Shown: one piece after another, positions 34,550 through 41,816 of the stretch | How positions within the stretch are numbered: position 1 is the first letter of the stretch | Layout of the letters: each line of letters opens with the position of its first letter | Origin: an uncultured Clostridia bacterium | GTDB taxonomy: Bacteria; Bacillota; Clostridia; Christensenellales; Aristaeellaceae | DNA: 52,655 nucleotides | Assembly: GCA_947167215.1 (NCBI GenBank) | Contig: CAMVHE010000014.1 | Location: forward strand, 1-52,655 | Direction: 5' to 3' | Notes under the pieces: generated by a model | What the model saw: only the letters and a program-made list of their open reading frames with translations | What the model was told of the DNA's origin: nothing | Databases searched by the model: none | Program-made: the position numbers and the translations under genes

Positions 34550-37213
34550 TTAACATTCCAGAAAGAAATTGTTGTCCACCAGGCTGACGGCATTCTCATC
34601 CAGGCTCTTGGCCATGGTGAGAATCACGTCGGCGTCTTCCCAATTCTTCACCAGCTCCGCCTGCTGCCCTTCCAGGACGCAGTTCAGATAATCCTTGAGA
34701 GAGAACATTGCTTCCGCCGCTTCTATGGCAGGCCGGCTGGTCCAGTCTCCCCAGCCGTTCTGATTTGGCTGGCCCACGAACCGCACGAACCGGTTCTGCA
34801 CGTCGATGATGCCGTAGAACAGGTTGTTGGTGTTCTGGGTCAGGGCGTGGGTGAAGAAGCAGTTGGCCGGCTCGTAATGCCTGATCTCCTTGCCGATCTG
34901 ATCCACCGCCATCAGGCCCACATAGCAGGTCTCGATGCCCTTGAAGGAATGCTTGCCGCAGAACAGATTCACGTTGGCGTAAATCTCCCGGATTGGGGCG
35001 GACAGATCGATATCGATATATTCCGCCGCATCGCTGTGGGTCACGTCCCCGGAGTGTACCACGCCGCCGCTGCGGAAGTCCGCGTTCCAGCCCACATGCA
35101 GGTCTTCGCCTTCCGTGGTTTTGCCGGCCGCGTGCAGGTCCACATCCACCCGATGCGGATCGTTCCAGTACACGAAGAACCGGACGAACTTTGCCTCTTT
35201 GGGAATCCTAAAGGAAATCCCGCTGCGGATGTAGCCGCCGTCCTGGGAGCGATCCTCGGTTTCCAGGGTGGAATGGGCCAGGTCGAACTGGTCCATATCC
35301 AGATAGACCCGCTTGCCTTTCAGCTTCGTTTCCGCCTGCCGGAAGTGCGCCTTGAACGGCGATTTTAGCACCTCCACGGTCTCGGCGTCATGCCGCGCGG
35401 CCCGCAGCTCGGCTGCATGGCGCTTCTCCAGCGCGGCCAGTTCCGCATCCCGCCTTGCGGGAAGGGTGCGCATGGCTTCGCCGTACCGGGCGACCTCCCA
35501 GGCAAAATCCTGCTCCAGGTTTTCCCGACGCTTCTTTTCCCAGGCGTCGATGGCTTCCAGCTCCTCCGCATAGCGGGCTTCGATCGCCACGCAGGCTTCC
35601 CGGTACTGCCGGTCACCTTCCGCCCGCGCCTGCTCGATTTTCGCCTGCAGCTCCCTGGCTTCTTTTTCCAGGCGGTCTGCTTTTTCCTTTAGCTCCTCCG
35701 GGCTATCCCGGAACGCCAACACATACAGGTCCTCGCTCAGATCGGCGTTGGCGCTCTTGCGGATCCACGCGCGCTTGGGAGCCCGGGGCAAGTCGGCGAT
35801 CCGCTTTAGGATGCGCTCCCATCTGCTCCATTCCTTTACCTTGGCTTCCAGGCTCTTTTGCAGCTCTTCCATAGGCCTATAAGCATGCTCCCGGGCCTGA
35901 TTCTCCGGCTCATCCCGCCATTTCCAGGCAGCCTCATTTCGCCGTTTGTCAGCTCCCTGCTTAAGCCGTTCGCACATTTCCGCATATCTTGGCGCCATGC
36001 TGTGCTGCTCCTGCCAATATTTCTGCTGGCAGGCGTCTATTGCCCGGCGGTGCTTTTCTTCCATTTCCCCGCTGCGCTTCATCAGCGTGCGGATGGTCTT
36101 GACAGTGAGATGACCGCTGATCATGCCCGCATGGGGAAGGAGCGCTTCCTCGATGGATTCCTGGCTGTAATCCAGGCTCAGCAGCCGGTTGATCATGCGC
36201 AGCATGAAGCCGGGCCGCTCGGCGTAGTGCGCCAGCGCTTCAGGGCTGTGATCCCGGAGCAGCGTTTCGCCTATGCCGTGCCAGGACAGCAGTTCGCCAT
36301 TGCGCAGGGCGCGCACGGCCTCCTTGTGCTGGGGGCTGCGGGAATACTGGTTGTAGTCCAAATGCTGCAGGACAAGCAGGTTCCGCTCCCGCAGATGCAG
36401 GGACTGCATCATGTTCGTGCACAGATTGCCCACCGTGTAGCTTTCCAGCAGCTTCACCAGCAGCTTCTTTTCGCTGGTGGTCAGGTGCCAGCGCTTTTCG
36501 CTCAGGTAATCCCGAGCGCAGCGGAACACGTCGCCCGTGTGGGCGCACACCGCGTGCAGCGTCAGCAGCGCGGTGTTCCGGTCGGAAAGGCCCATGAGCA
36601 GCGGGAACAAAAGCTCCAGGTTTTCCTTGAAGCGCACCTTCAATCCCCGCATCTGCTCAGCTGTGCACAGTGGCGCGCATTCCAGCGCCAGCTCCAGCTC
36701 CGGATTGGTGAGCCGCTCCCGGCGGTTCAGCAGCGCTTTGAACACCGCGATGGGCGCTTTCTGCGCTGCCACCAGGTCAATGACCCGGCAGGCCATGAGG
36801 GCCGAGTCCTTCTTCGTGCGCTGGGGGCCGTTGTCATCCGGCAGCCAGCCCTTGCTTGCTTCCTTGCCCAGCAAGCTCTCCAGGCCGTAGGTGGTGAAGT
36901 AATGGATCATCTGATGCAGCCGGAATTCGGCCTCGTCCATTTCCATCACCTGCTGGGGGAAACCGGGATACATGGGCTTGTCCTTCACATTGGGCACCAG
37001 GGCCTTGACCGCCTCATAGAACCCTTCCAGGGAGGGGCTCACGGACAGCCGCAGAATATCGGCGGGCCGCAGGGTAAAGCCCAGGGACTGCAGATTCTCA
37101 TTCACCGTGACTGCTTCGCACAGCATATCATCCGTCATTTCAGCCAAATTGCCCGGCTGATAGGACACCATGCGCAGTTCGCTCAGGAGAAGCGCGTGAA
37201 ACTGTTCAGTCAT
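34550..37213 (-). CDS. Large helical/coiled-coil protein with C-terminal TerD-like domain
   Basis: An 887-residue cytoplasmic protein with no signal or membrane segment. Residues 1 to about 430 are helical and repeat-like (HEAT-like pattern); about 430-640 is a highly charged coiled coil (runs of E, K, R, A). The last 240 residues look like a TerD-type beta-sandwich: a strand RFFVYWN, then DVDLHA, SGDVTHSD and AAEYIDIDLS, resembling the acidic Ca-binding strands of TerD. Similar domain sets occur in the MXAN_6230/SCO0854 group. AAGGAGG precedes the ATG. With an XRE regulator and a Ro60-like vWA protein upstream it probably forms a stress-response unit. The function is unknown. Confidence 0.7.
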   Translation of the reverse strand: MTEQFHALLLSELRMVSYQPGNLAEMTDDMLCEAVTVNENLQSLGFTLRPADILRLSVSPSLEGFYEAVKALVPNVKDKPMYPGFPQQVMEMDEAEFRLHQMIHYFTTYGLESLLGKEASKGWLPDDNGPQRTKKDSALMACRVIDLVAAQKAPIAVFKALLNRRERLTNPELELALECAPLCTAEQMRGLKVRFKENLELLFPLLMGLSDRNTALLTLHAVCAHTGDVFRCARDYLSEKRWHLTTSEKKLLVKLLESYTVGNLCTNMMQSLHLRERNLLVLQHLDYNQYSRSPQHKEAVRALRNGELLSWHGIGETLLRDHSPEALAHYAERPGFMLRMINRLLSLDYSQESIEEALLPHAGMISGHLTVKTIRTLMKRSGEMEEKHRRAIDACQQKYWQEQHSMAPRYAEMCERLKQGADKRRNEAAWKWRDEPENQAREHAYRPMEELQKSLEAKVKEWSRWERILKRIADLPRAPKRAWIRKSANADLSEDLYVLAFRDSPEELKEKADRLEKEARELQAKIEQARAEGDRQYREACVAIEARYAEELEAIDAWEKKRRENLEQDFAWEVARYGEAMRTLPARRDAELAALEKRHAAELRAARHDAETVEVLKSPFKAHFRQAETKLKGKRVYLDMDQFDLAHSTLETEDRSQDGGYIRSGISFRIPKEAKFVRFFVYWNDPHRVDVDLHAAGKTTEGEDLHVGWNADFRSGGVVHSGDVTHSDAAEYIDIDLSAPIREIYANVNLFCGKHSFKGIETCYVGLMAVDQIGKEIRHYEPANCFFTHALTQNTNNLFYGIIDVQNRFVRFVGQPNQNGWGDWTSRPAIEAAEAMFSLKDYLNCVLEGQQAELVKNWEDADVILTMAKSLDENAVSLVDNNFFLEC

Positions 37214-37706
37214 TCGCTTTCCTCCTTATGAAATGGGCAGACTATCTGATAACGGACGCCCGCATTCAAAATGATAGATAATCAAAAGTTGCAAATGTAG
37301 AAGGATGTTATCGGATGATCTCCTGCAGGCCCGTCTGCCCAAAGCGCGTTCGTGTTTGTGTGGATGGTATAAGGTCAAGCCGCCGGGACGGATGAGCATC
37401 CGCCGTCCCCAGACGAATCATTTTTTTCTGGACAATCTTGCTTGCGCTGGCACGGAACGATTGTCCCTTCGTTCCATCCTGTGCCTGGCAGACAGGCCGT
37501 GTGCTTGCCCGCTCCTGTCTCGCTATCCTTGCCGGTGCTGGGCGTGGTTTCCGTTCGGTTCGCAGACCGGTGTTCCGGAAATCCTTTTTCTCCTGGCCTG
37601 GGGGGTGCATCCTTCCCCTTAGGCGTTTGGATAGCCGTCGCCTGATTTCTTCTCCTGCTTCCACACATGGTGCTTTATGCTGAGACGACATTTCTTTCTG
37701 TAGTTG
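37214..37706. other. GC-rich non-coding spacer with hairpins
   Basis: No convincing gene. A short frame (37308-37691, -) is arginine-rich and has no ribosome site. Visible structures are GAGCCC-GACA-GGGCTC near 37720-37735, just inside the XRE frame end; GGACAATC...GATTGTCC around 37432-37469; and GGGAC-GGAT...ATCC-GTCCC around 37386-37411, whose + strand side is followed by seven T. It may hold an RNA or the leader of the TerD-like gene. Confidence 0.35.
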
Positions 37707-38177
37707 TCAAGGTGCTTGAGCCCTGTCGGGCTCCTGCCGGGGGAGGAGGTTTTGTCCTTTCTCCCTGTCGACGTGCATAGGATAACACCGACAATCCAGT
37801 CTGTCATTAAACCTGTAGTTGAATGCTGAACTTTCAGGTGTGCAGGTTTTCTCCATATTCCACACGCCTTCATGATCCACCCGGTATAATCGGCAGCCAG
37901 ACCATGAGGTATCCTCTGCCAAAAAATGAGAGACCCCCTGGTCCTCATACACCAGGAGGTCTTCCATGGACACCCGCAGGAGCCTGGCCAGGGCAAGCAG
38001 GTTGTCCACCGTGGGCAGGCACTCGCCGTGCTGCCACTTGTATATGGCCTGCGGGTACTCAAACCCGAAATAGTCCTGCAGGTCCCGCACGGTCAGTCCG
38101 GCCCGACGGTGCTGCCGTTCAATGCAGCGGCCGGTCTCCGCCAGATCAATGACCGGATATGCAGTTTGCGCGTACAT
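37707..38177 (-). CDS. XRE-type helix-turn-helix regulator with atypical tail
   Basis: A 156-residue protein. Residues 10-75 form an XRE/HTH_3 domain (ERQHRRAGLTVRDLQDYFGF, then YKWQHGECLPTVDNLLALA and MEDLLVYE), a type common in Clostridia. The last 75 residues are Cys/Arg-rich, match nothing I recognise and overlap GC-rich hairpins, so the true end may have been lost by a frameshift. AAGGAGG precedes the ATG. It lies 46 bases after the Ro60-like gene and could regulate it and the TerD-like gene. Confidence 0.75.
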   Translation of the reverse strand: MYAQTAYPVIDLAETGRCIERQHRRAGLTVRDLQDYFGFEYPQAIYKWQHGECLPTVDNLLALARLLRVSMEDLLVYEDQGVSHFLAEDTSWSGCRLYRVDHEGVWNMEKTCTPESSAFNYRFNDRLDCRCYPMHVDREKGQNLLPRQEPDRAQAP

Positions 38178-38223
38178 CGTACCATCCTCCTTTTCGGTTG
38201 GCTGGCGTTAACGCATCTGCATT

Positions 38224-39678
38224 TCAGCCAGCCTTGATCTTTGCATACCGCTCACCGCCGATGACATTCATCATGTTGGTGTAAGGATCCATCTCGCCGG
38301 ACATGACCTGGGAGAAGATGCGAGGCGTACAGCCGGAAACCAGTGCACAGCCCTGCTCATTCATCTTCACGGGCTGCTGCTCGTTCCGTGACTGGACATT
38401 CCAGAATACCACCTGCGGCAGCCTGTAGCCGTTTTGCGCATAAAGCTGCTTTGCATGCTCAAAGTTTGACAGAGATGCGTTCTTTGCGCATATGTCAAAC
38501 TCCATGTCAGAGACAATATAAAGCCTTGATGGCAGTTCCTTCTGGGGTACATGGTTTTCAACCGCTGCCCTCAGGATCAGCTCAAACACTGCCTGCAGAT
38601 CTGTATTGGCGCACTCATCGAAAGAACGGCAGTACCGGACCTTCTCCACAATATCCCTGCCCCTGATCTCCACAAGCCGCGGCGTCATCGAGAAAGTGAT
38701 AAAGTGGTTATGAAACGCGCCATGAATCCGCTCTGCAAAGAAGATCGCCAGGGACTGTGCTACCACAGCGGGCCTCGGATTGCCATACCAGTACATGGAG
38801 CCGGAGCCATCCGCCACAACAAGTGCGTTCTCACCGCCGGTATAGTCCTCCAGTGCAGACCAGGTCACGTTCAGAGCCTCGCGCTCATCCTCCCGCGCCT
38901 CATATGCGGAAGCCACAATCTCATAGGGCATCAGCGTGCCGGTATGAAGCACAGTCCTGCCGGCCTTCACCTTATTCATAAACGTCTGATACCGCTCATA
39001 ATCATTCCGCAGAAAAGCCCTGCGGTACTTGAACATTGCCTTGGATGGCTGCTTTGCATAATCAAACGTGTAGTCGCGCTCACGAAGGCTGTTCTCAATG
39101 ATGCGAATCTCTGCCCTCAGTGCAGACAGCGCCTTGCGGTACTGTGCATCATTCATGCCGAATGCACGAGAAAGCTGCTTTGCCCTCCGAACAGTCTCCG
39201 AATTGGAAGCATTTACGGAAGGCAGCCACTTGCCGAGCAGAGAAACCGACTCACCATGTTCAAGAGCCTTCATATCTGCCAGAAACTGCTGGTACAGCAC
39301 AGCCTCTGCCTCCCGGCCCGCAGGCGTGTCAAGCAGGACAAGCAGGTCATCCCAGCGGCCATACTCTGCAATGTATGAGAGATTGCGTACCAAAGCAGTC
39401 TTCTCATTTTCTGCCAGCCCCCTGAGAATCGTACGGAATACAGTCCGCTCGCCAAGACCTCCCCGGATGTCACGGGCATAGAAGAGAATCTTCATTGCCA
39501 GATCCGGATTCTCGACATAGGCCCGCAGGAAACGATTCTCGATCTCAGCTTTGCTCTGCGTGCGCAGCGCTCCAATGGTCGCAAACAGATCCAGACAGTC
39601 AGAACCGGTGGTGCGCGGAGTAACCGCGCCATTCTCGGTAACAGTCCTGTCTGCGATCTTCTTCAGAAAAAACAGCAT
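38224..39678 (-). CDS. Ro60-like protein (TROVE/DUF2828 superfamily) with C-terminal vWA domain
   Basis: A 484-residue protein. The helical-repeat part carries TGSDCLDLFATIGALR, FYARDIRGGLGERTVF (67-82) and EYGRWDDLLVLLDT, the hallmarks of DUF2828/TROVE-type Ro proteins. The C-terminal von Willebrand A domain has the MIDAS motif D290-G-S-G-S and a second MIDAS Asp in IVSDMEFD. Ro60 proteins bind Y RNAs and misfolded or damaged small RNAs in a ring; the DUF2828 branch is poorly studied. ATG 39678 follows AAAGGAGG. The leader on the same strand contains a structured RNA and tRNA-like elements, the expected kind of ligand. An RNA-binding role is inference from family and context. Confidence 0.8.
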   Translation of the reverse strand: MLFFLKKIADRTVTENGAVTPRTTGSDCLDLFATIGALRTQSKAEIENRFLRAYVENPDLAMKILFYARDIRGGLGERTVFRTILRGLAENEKTALVRNLSYIAEYGRWDDLLVLLDTPAGREAEAVLYQQFLADMKALEHGESVSLLGKWLPSVNASNSETVRRAKQLSRAFGMNDAQYRKALSALRAEIRIIENSLRERDYTFDYAKQPSKAMFKYRRAFLRNDYERYQTFMNKVKAGRTVLHTGTLMPYEIVASAYEAREDEREALNVTWSALEDYTGGENALVVADGSGSMYWYGNPRPAVVAQSLAIFFAERIHGAFHNHFITFSMTPRLVEIRGRDIVEKVRYCRSFDECANTDLQAVFELILRAAVENHVPQKELPSRLYIVSDMEFDICAKNASLSNFEHAKQLYAQNGYRLPQVVFWNVQSRNEQQPVKMNEQGCALVSGCTPRIFSQVMSGEMDPYTNMMNVIGGERYAKIKAG

Positions 39679-39710
39679 GATATTCCCTCCTTTCCCCTTT
39701 TTTCTGATAA

Positions 39711-39806
39711 AACAAGGCACGCTGATCTGCTGGAAGCGGCCGCACTTAAGCGGGACCGTTCCGAATACTTAAAAGGTATTTGCATTTTTTTGCTGTACGT
39801 GCCTTT
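39711..39806 (-). ncRNA. Structured leader RNA with a tRNA-Lys anticodon-arm mimic, Y-RNA-like candidate
   Basis: On the - strand an 8-bp closing stem (AAGGCACG 39805-39798 with CGTGCCTT 39721-39714, then TGTTTT) encloses two hairpins. The first, 39780-39764, is AATAC-CTTTTAA-GTATT: a 5-bp stem with a 7-base loop identical to a tRNA-Lys(UUU) anticodon loop. The second, about 39762-39732, is a bulged GC hairpin that shares AACGGTCCC with the anticodon region of the neighbouring tRNA-like gene. It ends 32 bases before the Ro60-like ATG. A Ro-type Y RNA is plausible, but no Ro-binding consensus has been shown. Confidence 0.5.
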
Positions 39807-39809
39807 CAA

Positions 39810-39885
39810 TGGTGCACCTGACAGGCTTCGAACCTGCTCCTCACGGTTTAAGGGACCGTTACTCTCCCGGTTGAGTTACAGATGC
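39810..39885 (-). tRNA. tRNA-like gene, Lys(CTT)-type anticodon with C33
   Basis: A 76-nt cloverleaf on the - strand: acceptor GCATCTG/CAGGTGC (one T-G), T8 A9, D arm ACTC/GAGT, anticodon arm ACGGT-CCCTTAA-ACCGT, five-base variable loop, T arm GCAGG-TTCGAAG-CCTGT, discriminator A, encoded CCA. The anticodon would be CTT (Lys), but position 33 is C instead of the near-universal U. It begins four bases after the CCA of another tRNA-like element and ends four bases before the structured leader RNA. It could be a working tRNA, a relic or a tRNA mimic. Confidence 0.65.
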
Positions 39886-39889
39886 ATAA

Positions 39890-39967
39890 TGGTGCGTCTT
39901 CAGAGACTCGAACTCTGAATGTCCGCATTAAAAGTGCGGAACCTTACCTGTTTGGCCATAGTAGTAA
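39890..39967 (-). ncRNA. tRNA-Lys(UUU)-like element lacking a matching 5' acceptor strand
   Basis: On the - strand: D-like arm GGCC...GGTT, perfect anticodon arm CCGCA-CTTTTAA-TGCGG (39939-39923), T arm CAGAG-TTCGAGT-CTCTG, then AAGACGC-A-CCA. The 5' bases that should pair with AAGACGC (GCGTCTT) are absent; TTACTAC is there instead. A true tRNA could not form, but the anticodon and T arms are intact. Confidence 0.6.
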
Positions 39968-39992
39968 CCTCTTCAGGAGCCGAACCCCGAAC
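39968..39992 (-). other. Third tRNA-like 3'-end relic (T arm)
   Basis: On the - strand TTCGGG-GTTCGGCT-CCTGAA followed by GAGG resembles, base for base with a one-base gap, the T arm and acceptor of the element at 39890-39967. No anticodon arm is recognisable upstream. It suggests the array arose by tandem duplication of a tRNA. Confidence 0.45.
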
Positions 39993-40349
39993 CTACTCCG
40001 TGACCATTTCCCGCTGTCCGTGCTTTTTGCCTTTCGGCAAGTATAAGATAACACAGCCTTTGAACCGCTTCCCGGCAAAAAAGTTGCGAAGTCAGAGAAT
40101 TGTTTGCTCCCATGTCAGCTCTTCTTCAGCCTCCTGCAATAAAAAAAGGAGCGCTGTGATTCGCTCCTCACTTTCCGGACTTGAAGTTGTAGACCGGCTG
40201 ATCTGCTTCACGATCCCTGCTGTGTGTGCAAGTAAATAGTATGTATGGTTTTTATCGTACTTATCTAGATCATCTACTTCTGCTCGAGTTATTTGACTGA
40301 ACTTTTCAACACGGAACTCTTTCTTGCCTTTCAGACTGATGGTATTATT
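39993..40349 (-). pseudogene. Unrecognised protein remnant with in-frame TGA
   Basis: One - strand frame reads 85 codons (containing KGKKEFRVEKFSQITRAEVD and YLLAHTAGIVKQ) to TGA at 40094-40092, and continues in the same frame for 32 codons (NFFAGKRFKGCVILYLPKGK) to TAG at 39995-39993. Composition is protein-like on both sides of the TGA, but no start codon is visible and the 5' side runs into IS-end-like repeats. No family recognised. Confidence 0.35.
40141..40167 (-). terminator. Possible - strand terminator upstream of the tRNA-like array
   Basis: GGAGCG (40167-40162) pairs with CGCTCC (40153-40148), followed by seven T. It lies inside the unrecognised frame, so either the hairpin or the frame is incidental. 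Confidence 0.5.
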
Positions 40350-40365
40350 GCCAAATCGTTCACAA

Positions 40366-40463
40366 AATCGCTGACTTTTGCTGAATAATCGCTGACTTTC
40401 AGTAGAAGAGGGGCTGTCTCTTATGATCCTCTCAGATCATTTTGAGACAGCCCCTTTGTTTTT
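40366..40463. repeat. IS-end-like repeats: direct repeat plus long palindrome
   Basis: AATCGCTGACTTT occurs twice (40366-40378, 40387-40399), a 21-base period like the multiple end repeats of some insertion sequences. Next, AGGGGCTGTCTC (40409-40420) pairs perfectly with GAGACAGCCCCT (40444-40455) around an inner ATGATC/GATCAT stem, followed by TTTGTTTTT. The GGGGCTGTCTC sequence resembles terminal inverted repeats of Firmicutes insertion sequences. No transposase gene is present. Confidence 0.5.
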
Positions 40464-40515
40464 ATGTCAATCAACACAATCAAAGTCATTCATCTCAGTA
40501 ATGCAAGCGAAGGAG

Positions 40516-41241
40516 TTATACACCTTTGATTGAGCTATCAATCGTTTTTTGATCCTTCTTCATTCGTAAAATGAGCGCTTTCACGCTGGAATCGATATGT
40601 GTATACACTGCGGATCTGGTATTATTTCTGTCTTTGCTTTTTAATGCCTGAATTATATTATTATGCTCGATGAGGGTGCTGCGATGCCGTTCAAACACGG
40701 AGGAATCCTTTTCGTGAATGCTGGGATCCCGAATCAGATGATGAGGCATGAAAATATACATAACGCTTTCATACTGTTGAATCAGAGATAAGATATTAAG
40801 ATGTTCGAGCAATGCTTTATGGAAAGCAAGATCATCAAGCCAAAATTGGCTGATATTGTAAGCCTCATCATTTTCTAAAAGACGATGCTGCTGCTGTAAT
40901 GCTTCCTCCATGCGAGTGATAGTCGTAATCGCATGATCAGTAGGATAATCAGTGGAAACGATGCCAGCACAATAACTTTCGATCATCAGACGAATATGAT
41001 ATGCCTCATTGATGTCGGCTTGGCTTGGGGTATGAAGCGAAAAGCCTCTGTTGGGCAAAATATCGATGTATCGCTCATGCGCCAGTTTGTTTAGCGCATC
41101 CCGCATGGGGGTTCTGGAAATAGATATCTGTGCTGCCAGTTTCGTTTCACTGTAGATTTTTCCAAACTCAAATTCACAATTATATATCATACCCCTTAAG
41201 TGCTCATATGCGATATTGTTCAAAGCTTTGTACTCAGACAT
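40516..41241 (-). CDS. GntR family regulator, FCD subfamily, of the uronide operon
   Basis: A 241-residue regulator. The winged helix contains YSETKLAAQISISRTPMRDAL and the FCD domain has the expected D/H set (DDLAFHKALLEHLN, EHNNIIQAL, YTHIDSS). AAAGGAG precedes the ATG. It is the last gene of a - strand cluster for uronide breakdown and is the best candidate to bind the palindrome ACCGGTATACCGGT at 52426-52439. The effector is probably a uronate or keto-acid. Confidence 0.9.
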   Translation of the reverse strand: MSEYKALNNIAYEHLRGMIYNCEFEFGKIYSETKLAAQISISRTPMRDALNKLAHERYIDILPNRGFSLHTPSQADINEAYHIRLMIESYCAGIVSTDYPTDHAITTITRMEEALQQQHRLLENDEAYNISQFWLDDLAFHKALLEHLNILSLIQQYESVMYIFMPHHLIRDPSIHEKDSSVFERHRSTLIEHNNIIQALKSKDRNNTRSAVYTHIDSSVKALILRMKKDQKTIDSSIKGV

Positions 41242-41347
41242 GCGCCCACTCCTTTGTTAGCTTCATAAGCAACTCATTCATTCTATCACAAAAAAGGAAA
41301 AACACAAGAGATGAGAGAGAGATGTATTCCATGTTTTATTGTCAATT

Positions 41348-41770
41348 TCAATGATGCTCAGCAATGTATTTTTGAATCCGAAAAACAGACTGATATATTT
41401 TCTCCAAGTCTTTTTTTTGATAATTGGAGAAATAAATCGAATTATGGTCAAGAGAATGGTTGACGGCAATCATCATGTTAACTTGACATAGCTCATCAAT
41501 CGATTTATTCTTTTCGCCTTTCATAAACATCTGTATATAGCGTCTTTGAGAATTTGTGGCATCATCATTTCTCCCCGCACCGCCTGAAATAACAAATTGT
41601 CCAATATCCTTAATCCAGATTGTTTTCTCTTCGTTATGATATGTATATAACTCGAAAAGATGAAAGCCGCCAGTATAATGTTTTGACAGCACAATGCGGT
41701 CATCATAGCATACACACTTCGCCATGTTATGCTTATTTGTTTGGGTTTCGATTTCAAAAAGCTTTACCAT
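41348..41770 (-). CDS. Small protein of unknown function
   Basis: About 140 residues starting MVKLFEIETQTN, with ribosome site GGGGGA nine bases upstream; longer starts at 41797 or 41893 lack one. It contains CYDDRIVLSKHYTGGF and WIKDIGQFVISGGAGR, suggesting a small mixed alpha/beta or beta fold; no membrane segment or signal is visible. It lies 46 bases after the glycerate kinase frame and before the GntR gene, so it belongs to the same transcript. I do not recognise the family. Confidence 0.5.
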   Translation of the reverse strand: MVKLFEIETQTNKHNMAKCVCYDDRIVLSKHYTGGFHLFELYTYHNEEKTIWIKDIGQFVISGGAGRNDDATNSQRRYIQMFMKGEKNKSIDELCQVNMMIAVNHSLDHNSIYFSNYQKKDLEKIYQSVFRIQKYIAEHH

Positions 41771-41816
41771 AGCGTTTGATTCCCCCATAGTTTTCATACT
41801 GATTCGTTTTTGATTT

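Noticed and set aside
35858-37231. 457-codon + strand frame opposite the TerD-like gene
   Set aside because: Antisense shadow in a GC-rich gene; composition is His/Gln-rich with no start signal.
37308-37691. 127-codon - strand frame downstream of the XRE gene
   Set aside because: Arginine-rich, lacks a ribosome site and lies over inverted repeats.
39992-40006. Possible Ro-binding helix pairing TGGTCA...AGTAG with CTACT...TGGCCA
   Set aside because: The pairing exists, but it overlaps the tRNA-like D arm and the stop of a protein-like frame, and I could not match it to a defined Ro-binding consensus.
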